A DNA stretch of 64,000 nt from NCBI RefSeq assembly GCF_018403685.1, contig NZ_BOVK01000061.1, forward strand, positions 1 through 64,000, given 5' to 3'. Made by a program: the position numbers and the translations under genes. The DNA comes from Xylanibacillus composti (lineage in GTDB: Bacteria; Bacillota; Bacilli; Paenibacillales; K13). Below the pieces are notes generated by a model. It worked only from the letters and a program-made list of their open reading frames with translations. It was not told the DNA's origin and did no database searches. This document shows positions 55,815 to 64,000 of the stretch, piece after piece; positions within the stretch are counted from its first letter, which is position 1; every line of letters starts with the position of its first letter.

Positions 55815-56970
55815 TCATCCTGTTGAGGAGCTGGAACATGCTGCGACTGTCTTGGGCAGCCAAGAGGAGAGCGAGCCGTCTATCGGCGGCGATATCCGGG
55901 AAAGCGTGCGCGAGCAGCCGCTTCCGAGCAGAACCGAGCGCAGTGCGGAAGGAAGCCGGCAACGGGCTCGGCGACGCTACATCGGGCTGGGGCTGGCAGC
56001 ATTGCTGTCGATCCTGATATTGCTGGAAACGCTGGTGTTCCGCAATACGGATTTTTACGGTTATTCGCCCGGTTTTATCGGGCAATTGGCCGAGCTTAAG
56101 GCTTCCTATGCGCAGGAAGAGCCTGCACAGATCAAGGTGGCGATCTTCGGCGATTCGATGAGCCTGGATGCGCTGCGGCCGGAGATCATGGAGGATGAAG
56201 CGGGGTGGCCGCGCGGGACGGTGTTCAACTTCAGCCTATCCGGCGGTTCCGCTTTTGACATGTATAAGACGTACAAATCGTATGAGTCCCGGCTGCCCGC
56301 AATGGAGCATGCGATCATTGTAGTGAACGAGCATCAGATCAACAATGCGGAGGCAGCGAAGGACATCAAGTTTAAGTTTTATGCCAATCTGAATGATCGC
56401 CTGCAGGTGATAAACCGGGACAATTACGGTGAACTGCTGCTTGGCTGGGCTTGGAAGGGCTATGAGATGCGCGAGGTTTGGAAGATGATGCTGGACAAAT
56501 ACCGGCATGACCGCGAGCATCCGGACGAACCGAAGCAGCTGCGCGATGAGATTCCCGCTTATCCGGGCGGCATCAAGCCGCTGACGTGGTCGCCGAGGAC
56601 GGATAAAACCTATGAGTACGCGGAAGAAGTGGCGGCGCGCTGGTTCGACCCTTACGTAACCGAAGGCGTGCGTACGGAAGCGCTGGGCAAATTGATTCGC
56701 GAACTGACAGAAAGCGGCGTTCAGGTAACGATTTTGCAAATTCCGCGCACCCCGTTCTTCGAACAGGCGGTATCCGCCAAGTATGAAGACAAGCGCCAAG
56801 AATATCTGGCGATTGTTCAAGGTTACGCCGACGAATACGGCGCTGCGTTCACGGTCATGTCGAACGAAGGGCTCGATCCGGAGACGGATTTCCGGGATAC
56901 GAATCACGTCAGTCCGGACGGAGCGGAGAAAGTCAGCCGCGACATTGCCCGCCGCTGGCTGGTTCCGTAG
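55789..56970 (+). CDS. SGNH-type O-acetyltransferase partner (PatB-like)
   Basis: 393 aa. A disordered cytoplasmic N-terminus (1-60), one transmembrane helix (about 65-84), then an extracytoplasmic SGNH domain. Nucleophile S123 is in FGDSMS; catalytic D370 and H373 are in DTNH near the C-terminus. It overlaps the MBOAT gene by 26 bp with its own RBS (GAGAGGGGAG). It should attach acetyl groups to a wall polymer outside the membrane. Confidence 0.87.
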   Translation: MTSYTSNSDHPVEELEHAATVLGSQEESEPSIGGDIRESVREQPLPSRTERSAEGSRQRARRRYIGLGLAALLSILILLETLVFRNTDFYGYSPGFIGQLAELKASYAQEEPAQIKVAIFGDSMSLDALRPEIMEDEAGWPRGTVFNFSLSGGSAFDMYKTYKSYESRLPAMEHAIIVVNEHQINNAEAAKDIKFKFYANLNDRLQVINRDNYGELLLGWAWKGYEMREVWKMMLDKYRHDREHPDEPKQLRDEIPAYPGGIKPLTWSPRTDKTYEYAEEVAARWFDPYVTEGVRTEALGKLIRELTESGVQVTILQIPRTPFFEQAVSAKYEDKRQEYLAIVQGYADEYGAAFTVMSNEGLDPETDFRDTNHVSPDGAEKVSRDIARRWLVP

Positions 56971-56992
56971 TCGCCAACATGCAACAAGATTC

Positions 56993-57017
56993 TCGCTGCC
57001 AAACTAGCGTTTTTTTG
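56993..57017 (+). terminator. Weak terminator after the acetyltransferase gene
   Basis: CGCT/AGCG 4-bp stem with GCCAAACT-like loop, followed by seven Ts (57010-57016). The stem is short; read-through is likely. Confidence 0.4.
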
Positions 57018-57180
57018 ACAATTTTCTCTTTAAAAGCTCTTGGCTTGTACCGATATATACTGTACGAGATTTTTTCGGGGAGTGGATGCGACTGTACGTG
57101 ACAAGCACTGGCGAAATAGAGGATATTGGAAAATTGACGTATACAGAGGCAACTATACACAATTCATGGGAGGTATGGAC

Positions 57181-60100
57181 GTGGCACGAAAGCTCATAGC
57201 TGTTATTACTGTAATCGCCGTGGCGTTAAGCATTATTACTGTGCCGGCAGACATAAGCGAGGTCGAGGCGGCTGGCAGCCAGGCATTTCATTTTCCGAAT
57301 GAAAGCTCAAGCCTTTCATCAGCGCGCATAACGACGGACGAATTTGTAGATATGAACGGGACCATTAATGTTCAGGGCAATGAAGTGACATATACGATTG
57401 AACAAATTCTGGACCCTTCTCAGCCGATTACACCAGGCAATATCGGAAATTCGCGGGAAAACGTCAGCAACAATATTTTTATTGACGGCAACCGGATTTC
57501 TGTATTCAATCTGCAGCTGTACTCGGGTGTCAACAGAATTACGTTCAGAGGCACGCAAGGATATCAGGAAGTAGTGAGCACGTATTATATCGAATATCGG
57601 GACGGTCCGGTTCTCTACAATCTCGCCGCCTCGCTGGACGGCAACAACTTCCCGTTGAGGGAAAATGAGCCGACGGTGGTATATTCGCAGAACACCGACG
57701 GAGATGCAAGCGCCGATATCAGCATAACCGGTACGGCTCCGAATTCGCGCAACGTAACGGTTGAAGTGAACGGCAGATCGTGGACGTATCCGGTCAACAG
57801 CTCGAACAACTATCAGTTCTTCGCTTCGCCGATTCGAGTGGAGAAAGGCATCAACATCGTTACCATCAAGGTGAGCAATGCATCGCAAGTAGTGGAAACT
57901 ACACGCGAAATCGCTTTTTATAATGGGGCAGTTACGTTTTTTGATGCAAAGATTTTTACGGACGCCAATTCGAATGATGTTCCTGAGCCTGGCGAGAATC
58001 CGGTAGGTCTGGCCATCCATCCGAATTATTCGGTCAGCAGCTTGGCAAACTTGAAGGTGAACGGTCGAGTTATTGTGCCGAACGCATCAAGATACTATAA
58101 CGATCTGCTGCATCCAGACCCGGACAATTACGAGATCGAATATACGATTGGCACGGATACCGGAACGGTAATAGCACAGAAAATTCCAGGCATGTCTTAT
58201 ACGCAAAATGATGACTTCTTCGTCTTCGACTATACGATTCCGCTGCCGAGTACGCTGAATTTTGATCAGCAATATGAGGTGACGCTGCGGGGCGACAATC
58301 ATGTGAACATTTACCTGGACCTTGGCAATGCCAGGGAAGGAACGGATCCTGCTGAGCTCATGTTTTCCCTTAGAAATGCGAGCCAGTCTTATATTTATGA
58401 CATCAATTATATTCCGAACTACCAAAGTCCAAACACGCTGCCTGTGCCGGAGGGTTACTTTAATGGCGTCAGCAGCCGGGACATTGAGGGCGCCAATATA
58501 TTCAATATGCCGATTGGCGTGGAAGTGTTGATTGGAAACCCTGATGGACTTGCAGCATTGGATGGAGATGGAAATCCTACCACGCATATCGCCGAATTGG
58601 TTAGAATCAGTGAGGTTCGGGATGCCAATGGCACGGTCTATACGGCTCCGAGCACGGATTATTCCTACAGCGCGAACATCTTGCCGAACGACAATGAGCG
58701 TTGGCCTATTGTGACGCGCAATGTGAATGGAAGAGATGAGCGATTCCTGCGCGTCATTCTGGAAATAACGAAGCTGCCGAGTGCAGGCACCCATCGCTTG
58801 ACCTTCGAGCTGAATTCGGGTTGGCAATATGCCGACGGCACTCCTGGTACAGGAGGCGTAAGCGCAGAGAAGAAAAATGTCAGCATATCGCTGGTATACG
58901 GACCTTATGTGCAATTCTCGGGCTTGTTCGACGAGATGCGAATTAATGATGATACAACGCAGGCTCAGGGAGATCGGATGACCAGGCTGATTAATGACAC
59001 GTTCAAGCAGTTCCGGGGCACGCTCTCGAATGTGAGCAATACAGACCAGATCCGTTATGTGGACAACCCTCCGAATAGCTTGCGGACGGTATCGTTCTAC
59101 ATTAATAATACGATGATCGATCTTCAGGCTGTCGACCCTGCCAAGCCTACAGAGTTTATCATCAGGCAGACGGATGAAGTGAGACAGAGAGCGTTCAATG
59201 CGCTTGTGAGCGGAGAGAACACATTCCAGTTTTTCTTCCGGACGAATAACAATACGTATGAGCGAACGTATACGGTCTATCTGATTCCGACGAACTTGCC
59301 GCAAATTCCGGTGCCGAATACGGATGGCGTGTTCCCTTACAGCATCAATGCGTCGACGCCGAATCCGAACGATCCGAATTTTGTTATGACCGGCGGCATT
59401 TATTCAACGAAGGAAAGAGAAATGAACGTATTCGGAACGTTCGACTTCATCGATCTGGGATCAAACCCGCAAGCGAAGTTGGATACAATGTCAACGGAAG
59501 TGAAGGAAGGTTATATACTGCGCATTGTATCCGGCGATCAGGAATACAGATGGACGCTGAATGATCGCTTTATCAGTGGCGGTACGACAGTGAATGAAGG
59601 CGGCAGAACCGTAAACAACCTTCAAGTCACGTATATACCGAATGGGGAGTACTTTACTTTCAGGCTGACCAACCAGCAGATTCCGCAGGACGGCAGCACG
59701 AAAATTTATAATATCAGCGTGTATAATAACGGTCTGGGCGGCCCAAGAGCTACTTATCGTCTGGAAGTGAATCCGACAGCCATTGCTTATGATGTGGTGC
59801 GACCGAAGCTGCCGGAAAAACGAATTGTCAATGCGAACTTCGTAGAACTGGTTGTCTATGCTGAAGGCGCTGACAGCATGCTGGTCGGCAAGGAAGAAGC
59901 GGAGAAGGTTAACTTCGACGATGTAACCCGAACCTACAACGGTGCTTTCCGTTATATTGTGAAAGATCTCAAGGCTAACCGCGACAATGAAATCAAGTTT
60001 ACGATTGTACGCGGAGAGGACCAAATCCAGGGTTCCATCACAGTGCGTTATGAACCGACAACGATCCCTGGGGCGCAGTATATGGAAGCGTTCGGCTCCA

Positions 60101-61332
60101 GGCACAGCGCATTCAACAAGTCGGTCGAGCTGAGCTTTACAAGAGGCACTACGCTGATTCGACGGGATTACAACGTTCCGGAGGAGTTCAAAAACCAGGT
60201 GTTCAGCGGACACGATTTGCTGCTGGCAATTGCGAACCCGGAGGATGGCGTCGTGGATCGACGCGATTTCGAGAATGTCCCGGCGAATTTCGACCAGCGT
60301 GTGGCCAGCTTCGGAGCGCGGTTCAGGGCATCCTTCCCGGAACGGTACATGAAGGCGAGTCCGGTATACTGGATCGACGTCGGCTTGGCGGATGATCCGA
60401 ATACGAGACAAGTATTCGATCCGATCAAGCATGGAGCGGATCCGTTCCAATATTCGAACTCGGGCATACCGTCGTATGACGATCGTCCGGCTAATCGAGA
60501 ATTAATGCCGTCCAATCGTGGCACATTAAAGCTGCGCTACAATGCCGACATTCGCCAGGCATCCGGCAGAACGGTAACGGTATTCCGTTACAATCCGGTC
60601 GAGAAGTTCTGGGAGAACCTAGGCGGCAAGGTGGATACAAGAAATAATACAATCGAAGTTCCTTTCGATAAGTTCGGCTATTATGTAGTAGGCAATCTGT
60701 CGTACTCCTTCTTGGACATTACACAGCATCATTACGCAAGAAACTACATGGAAGCCATTCTTGCCAAGGGGATTATGAACCCCATCAGCTTTAATGAATT
60801 CGGTGCAGATTACTATGTTACTCGCGGTGAATTCGCGACGATGATTGTCAAGGCGCTGCAATTCCCGCTTGATTATGAGCTCGGCAACCTGTCGTTCCAT
60901 GATGTGCTTCGAATACCGCCAACGCCAAACTCGCTTTGGGATTACCGCCACATCGAAACGGCAGCCAGAAGAGGCATCATTCGCGGCACAGAACCAAGGA
61001 TCTTCGAGCCTGGCAGCTATCTGACACGCGAACAGGCAGCGTTCATTCTGGCGACAGCCTTGAACATGAAGATGGATACGAACGCCGACAAGGTGAAAGC
61101 ATCGCTCAGCAAGACGTTCCAGGACTTCAGCGATGCGACGTTCGCGTATTACTTCCAGCCGGCTGTCGATGCGATTGTGAAGAAGGGATACATCCAAGGC
61201 TCGCCGGTAGACCCGACAGATCCGAAGGCAGGACGTGTCTTCGAGCCCAAAGCACGTCTTACACGTGCCGATGCTGCGATCATCATCGCCAAGGTGCTTG
61301 CCGATCAGAAGATCTTGCCGGAAATTCATTAA
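57181..61332 (+). CDS. Large secreted SLH-domain protein (SlhA-like)
   Basis: 1383 aa from GTG 57181, 7 nt after GGGAGG, giving a clean signal peptide (MARKLIAVITVIAVALSIIT..., cleavage near VEA-AG). A TATACT at 57056 is a possible -10. Residues about 35-1170 are repetitive beta-rich modules rich in N, T, V and Y with no catalytic motif. Three SLH domains end the protein (about 1177-1383; TRGE, TREQ and TRAD motifs). P. alvei SlhA has similar size and C-terminal SLH domains and affects swarming and biofilm; orthology is likely but unproven. It lies directly before the S-layer gene. Confidence 0.88.
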   Translation: MARKLIAVITVIAVALSIITVPADISEVEAAGSQAFHFPNESSSLSSARITTDEFVDMNGTINVQGNEVTYTIEQILDPSQPITPGNIGNSRENVSNNIFIDGNRISVFNLQLYSGVNRITFRGTQGYQEVVSTYYIEYRDGPVLYNLAASLDGNNFPLRENEPTVVYSQNTDGDASADISITGTAPNSRNVTVEVNGRSWTYPVNSSNNYQFFASPIRVEKGINIVTIKVSNASQVVETTREIAFYNGAVTFFDAKIFTDANSNDVPEPGENPVGLAIHPNYSVSSLANLKVNGRVIVPNASRYYNDLLHPDPDNYEIEYTIGTDTGTVIAQKIPGMSYTQNDDFFVFDYTIPLPSTLNFDQQYEVTLRGDNHVNIYLDLGNAREGTDPAELMFSLRNASQSYIYDINYIPNYQSPNTLPVPEGYFNGVSSRDIEGANIFNMPIGVEVLIGNPDGLAALDGDGNPTTHIAELVRISEVRDANGTVYTAPSTDYSYSANILPNDNERWPIVTRNVNGRDERFLRVILEITKLPSAGTHRLTFELNSGWQYADGTPGTGGVSAEKKNVSISLVYGPYVQFSGLFDEMRINDDTTQAQGDRMTRLINDTFKQFRGTLSNVSNTDQIRYVDNPPNSLRTVSFYINNTMIDLQAVDPAKPTEFIIRQTDEVRQRAFNALVSGENTFQFFFRTNNNTYERTYTVYLIPTNLPQIPVPNTDGVFPYSINASTPNPNDPNFVMTGGIYSTKEREMNVFGTFDFIDLGSNPQAKLDTMSTEVKEGYILRIVSGDQEYRWTLNDRFISGGTTVNEGGRTVNNLQVTYIPNGEYFTFRLTNQQIPQDGSTKIYNISVYNNGLGGPRATYRLEVNPTAIAYDVVRPKLPEKRIVNANFVELVVYAEGADSMLVGKEEAEKVNFDDVTRTYNGAFRYIVKDLKANRDNEIKFTIVRGEDQIQGSITVRYEPTTIPGAQYMEAFGSRHSAFNKSVELSFTRGTTLIRRDYNVPEEFKNQVFSGHDLLLAIANPEDGVVDRRDFENVPANFDQRVASFGARFRASFPERYMKASPVYWIDVGLADDPNTRQVFDPIKHGADPFQYSNSGIPSYDDRPANRELMPSNRGTLKLRYNADIRQASGRTVTVFRYNPVEKFWENLGGKVDTRNNTIEVPFDKFGYYVVGNLSYSFLDITQHHYARNYMEAILAKGIMNPISFNEFGADYYVTRGEFATMIVKALQFPLDYELGNLSFHDVLRIPPTPNSLWDYRHIETAARRGIIRGTEPRIFEPGSYLTREQAAFILATALNMKMDTNADKVKASLSKTFQDFSDATFAYYFQPAVDAIVKKGYIQGSPVDPTDPKAGRVFEPKARLTRADAAIIIAKVLADQKILPEIH

Positions 61333-61347
61333 TACTTCTAGATTGTC

Positions 61348-61374
61348 CAAGCCGCATCGCAATGATGCGGCTTG
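61348..61374. terminator. Strong stem-loop after the SLH protein gene
   Basis: CAAGCCGCATC (61348-61358) pairs perfectly with GATGCGGCTTG (61364-61374) around GCAAT. The U tract is missing, so it may be a bidirectional or stabilising structure. Confidence 0.65.
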
Positions 61375-61389
61375 CTACATGGAAAATCT

Positions 61390-61419
61390 TTGACAATGAC
61401 GCATAGGGCAAATCATTAT
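61390..61419 (+). promoter_or_regulatory. Distal candidate promoter for the S-layer gene
   Basis: Perfect -35 TTGACA (61390-61395), 18-bp spacer, and -10 CATTAT (61414-61419). It would give a leader of about 380-450 nt. Confidence 0.5.
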
Positions 61420-61654
61420 ATACTATGTCATGTGGATGAGGGATACATCAGCGCTTGATAGAAGCCCATCCATCAAAGCGGATCGATAGCGAATTTGGTA
61501 GAATTCCCCCGAATCGATTGCAACATTTTTTCTGAGCAGAGCGCAACTTTTAATGAAACCCTGCGTTTAATATGAGTGAGATCACAACATGTGCAGTCAA
61601 CAACACATAACGAGCAAGACACAGCAAATGTTGGTATCATTTCTCAATTTGAGC

Positions 61655-61683
61655 TTTACGCAGTCAGGCTGAACATGTATAAT
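61655..61683 (+). promoter_or_regulatory. Proximal sigma-A promoter of the S-layer gene
   Basis: TTTACG (61655-61660), 17-bp spacer, perfect TATAAT (61678-61683). Transcripts would carry about 107 nt before ATG 61797 and 185 nt before ATG 61875. The rest of 61420-61796 holds no gene. Confidence 0.75.
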
Positions 61684-61874
61684 ATTAAAGTAGTCTTTCT
61701 GTTTCTACTATTTGTTAACTAGTTTCTGTGACATTCGTGTTGCAGAGCATTATCTATAAGCAAATTGCTCAGCTCTGGGAAGGGGGTGAATCGGCTATGA
61801 GAGAATCGAGCTCTACTTTTATCAAGAAACAACACTCTCACACACCGAAATATCAAGGAGGAGAAAGAAAGGGT

Positions 61875-64000
61875 ATGAAGAAAAGTTTATCCCTGCTGCT
61901 AGCGATTGCAATGGTATTCAGCATGTTTGCTTCCGTTGCATCTGCTGCAGATGATCTGACTGCACAACAAAAATTCGACGCATTGAAAGCAAAAGGAATC
62001 TTCTCTGGCATGCCAGACGGTTCCGCTGGTCTCGACCAAGACATGACTCGCGCGCAATTTGCTCGCGTAGCAGGATTGGTAATGGGTCTTGATTTTAGCA
62101 ATCCTCCGGCGACTGCATCCTTCAGCGATGTACAACCGACACACTGGGCGTTCGACGCAGTAGAAGCTGTTAAGGAAGCTGGTCTGATGAGCGGCTACAG
62201 CGAAACTGTATTCGGCGACAAGGACAACATCACAATCGAGCAAATGGCTCGCGTGTATGTTGATGCTCTTGGTCTTGAAGTAGACGAAGAAGCTGAATTT
62301 GAAGGCGCATCCGAGTGGGCGCAAAAGTATGTGAAAGCTGCAGTAGACGCTGGACTGATCTCCGCTGACGCTGACTTCACTGCTAACGCTACTCGCGCTC
62401 AATTGGTTGAAGTAACATACGTTGTTGGCGGCAAAGTTGGTGTATTCGAGCCTGCGAAGGTTTCTATCGTATCTGCTAAGCCAACTGGTGTAAAAGAAGT
62501 AACAGTAGTACTTGACAAAGCTGTTGACACTGAGAAGGCTAAAGTTGTTCTGAAGCGTGTAACTACTACAGTTGCAACTACGACAACTTGGTCCGACGAC
62601 CGTAAGACAGCTACATTGGAATTGACTGACGCTAAGATTATGGAAGGTGACTATACAGTAACCCTTGAAGGTCTGAATGAAGAAGACGTTCAAAACGGTA
62701 CTGCAACGTTCAAAGCTGAGAACGAAAGAGTAGTTAAGCTTGAGTTCACTACGCCTTCTGACACAATTGCACAATCCGACAAGGTAAGAATCGACTTCGA
62801 AGCGCTCAACCAATACGACGAGCCAACTTCGATCAACGCAGGCAACTTTGACGTGTATGCTTCCACGCCTAACACAGTCAGAGAGCCGCAAGTGAAGAAA
62901 GACGGTTATGGCAAACTCTATGTGGATATGGATACTGATGATTCCGATAGCGAAACACCAGTGTTGATTCCAAACGTGAGCCAAATTTCCGTTAACGTAA
63001 TTAACACTGATTCCCAAATCAGCGTAAACAAAACGTTCAAGTTGGGAAGCAAGCCTTATGTTGCTAAAGTTGAGTTGGGTGACGCTGCTTACTCCAACGG
63101 CGAAGATTACCTGTCCAAGCAAGGCGACAAAGTTGTAATTGAACTGATTCAATACGATCAATACGGTCATCGCATCTCGGAAGGTTCCGGCACATTGTTC
63201 AACGCTTCTGTAAATGTTCTTCCTTATCTGAAAGAGCTCGAAGCTGAACTGGACGATGATAACAACGACGATTTCCTTGATGTAATCGTAAGATTGAAAG
63301 ATGGCGACGCTAAGGTAACTGGCGAGTACACTGTTAATGTATTTGGTGGCTCCTCCGCTACTAAGGTGATCAACGTTAAAGCAACAAAATATGCTGCTAC
63401 AGTAGAACTGGAAGCTCCAACTCTGGCAGCTGGCGATGAGAACAAGTATATCACAGTTACTGCTTATGACGTTGAAGGTAACAAATTGTCCGCTGATGAC
63501 ATCGTTCAAAACTACGAGTCCGGACACCTTCAATTTGGACCATCTGGCAACCTGACATTGGGTGCTAGAGGTGATGTAACAAGCGCTATGCTGGCGACTC
63601 AAGGTTCTCAGCAAGCAATTGTGAAGACTGGTGAGCACAAAGGTAAACTGCATATCGCACTCGTTGGTAACAAAGGTGCGGCTAATATCTTTGTAAACAT
63701 CATTCCTGAAAGTGCAAATGGAATTATGTTCAGCAAGAACTTCCCGATCAATATCCAAGATCAGCGTTATCCTGTCTCCTTGAGAGTGAAGGACGACAAC
63801 GCTAAGAAGGCTATTGCTGGTGCAGAATCCAAGCTGAAAGTTGTAGCAATTGACAACTACGGCGAAGAGATTAAAGGTACTGTTAATAACGTTCAAGAAA
63901 GAACAAGAACTGTAAGCTATGCAGTTTATGTTGAAAGAACAGGCTCTCAAGGCACTGGTGTAACATTCAGCCAAGCTACTGGCGGTTATGCTAACCTGAG
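61875..64000 (+). CDS. S-layer protein with three N-terminal SLH domains (SpaA-like), 3' end outside window
   Basis: Open to the window edge: at least 708 aa. ATG 61875 follows AAGGAGGAG (61855-61863) and starts a 24-residue signal peptide ending ASA. SLH domains lie at about 28-75, 83-135 and 142-187 with TRAQ (58-61), TIEQ (120-123) and TRAQ (173-176). The rest is beta-rich, Lys/Val/Thr-rich and nearly Cys-free, with strongly biased codons, as in an abundant surface-array protein. An in-frame ATG at 61797 with its own GGGGGTG ribosome binding site would add 26 residues. The protein should bind the pyruvylated wall polymer made by the upstream genes. SpaA of P. alvei is the closest match I recall. 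Confidence 0.93.
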   Translation, partial: MKKSLSLLLAIAMVFSMFASVASAADDLTAQQKFDALKAKGIFSGMPDGSAGLDQDMTRAQFARVAGLVMGLDFSNPPATASFSDVQPTHWAFDAVEAVKEAGLMSGYSETVFGDKDNITIEQMARVYVDALGLEVDEEAEFEGASEWAQKYVKAAVDAGLISADADFTANATRAQLVEVTYVVGGKVGVFEPAKVSIVSAKPTGVKEVTVVLDKAVDTEKAKVVLKRVTTTVATTTTWSDDRKTATLELTDAKIMEGDYTVTLEGLNEEDVQNGTATFKAENERVVKLEFTTPSDTIAQSDKVRIDFEALNQYDEPTSINAGNFDVYASTPNTVREPQVKKDGYGKLYVDMDTDDSDSETPVLIPNVSQISVNVINTDSQISVNKTFKLGSKPYVAKVELGDAAYSNGEDYLSKQGDKVVIELIQYDQYGHRISEGSGTLFNASVNVLPYLKELEAELDDDNNDDFLDVIVRLKDGDAKVTGEYTVNVFGGSSATKVINVKATKYAATVELEAPTLAAGDENKYITVTAYDVEGNKLSADDIVQNYESGHLQFGPSGNLTLGARGDVTSAMLATQGSQQAIVKTGEHKGKLHIALVGNKGAANIFVNIIPESANGIMFSKNFPINIQDQRYPVSLRVKDDNAKKAIAGAESKLKVVAIDNYGEEIKGTVNNVQERTRTVSYAVYVERTGSQGTGVTFSQATGGYANL

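Noticed and set aside
61899-63974. 691-aa open frame antisense to the S-layer gene
   Set aside because: A shadow caused by strong codon bias of the S-layer gene; the + strand frame has a signal peptide and SLH domains.

Overview
The window looks like chromosomal DNA of a spore-forming Gram-positive bacterium of the family Paenibacillaceae, most likely a Paenibacillus near the P. alvei group. The evidence is the gene order (ychF, prfA-prmC-spoIIR-tsaC-mntP-ywlE-rpiB-ywlG-glyA-upp, atpIBEFHAGDC, murA-spoIID-spoIIQ-spoIIID-mbl-flhO-flhP), which follows the B. subtilis ywl/atp/spoIID neighbourhood. A NADH-module-less complex I operon and an S-layer locus with csaB, tagA, an SlhA-like protein and an SpaA-like protein point to Paenibacillus. 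Nearly all genes are on the + strand.

Layout. 1-2.9 kb is accessory: a 49-bp tandem array, an SOS-type promoter driving a transposase-derived zinc-ribbon protein, then a MarR regulator, a 55-aa protein and tadA on the - strand. 3-14.8 kb carries translation, sporulation and metabolism genes, with a DnaA-box cluster, a hairpin masking the mntP ribosome binding site, a ZTP riboswitch ahead of rpiB-ywlG-glyA, a second repeat array, upp and the ManNAc-forming epimerase. 14.8-22.1 kb is the complete F1Fo ATP synthase operon, closed by a strong terminator. 22.2-32.5 kb is an 11-subunit complex I operon (nuoABCDHIJKLMN), with a T9 tract breaking the expected nuoB frame. 32.8-44 kb has a surface-anchored subtilase, murA and the sporulation/cell-shape/flagellar block, with a perfect sigma-F promoter before spoIIQ and a good sigma-E promoter before spoIIID. 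44-47.3 kb has lipid, fatty-acid and sugar-phosphate genes. 47.4-64 kb is a cell-surface region: a DUF5693 membrane protein coupled to CsaB, TagA, TagO, a nuclease-fold/winged-helix protein, an MBOAT/SGNH acetylation pair, a 1383-aa SLH protein and the start of the major S-layer protein, which runs off the window.

How the parts fit. The epimerase (ManNAc supply), TagO and TagA (lipid-linked GlcNAc-ManNAc), CsaB (ketal pyruvylation) and the acetylation pair can together build the secondary cell-wall polymer that SLH domains bind. Three SLH proteins in the window would use it. Several regulatory elements are visible only at DNA/RNA level and are reported under findings.
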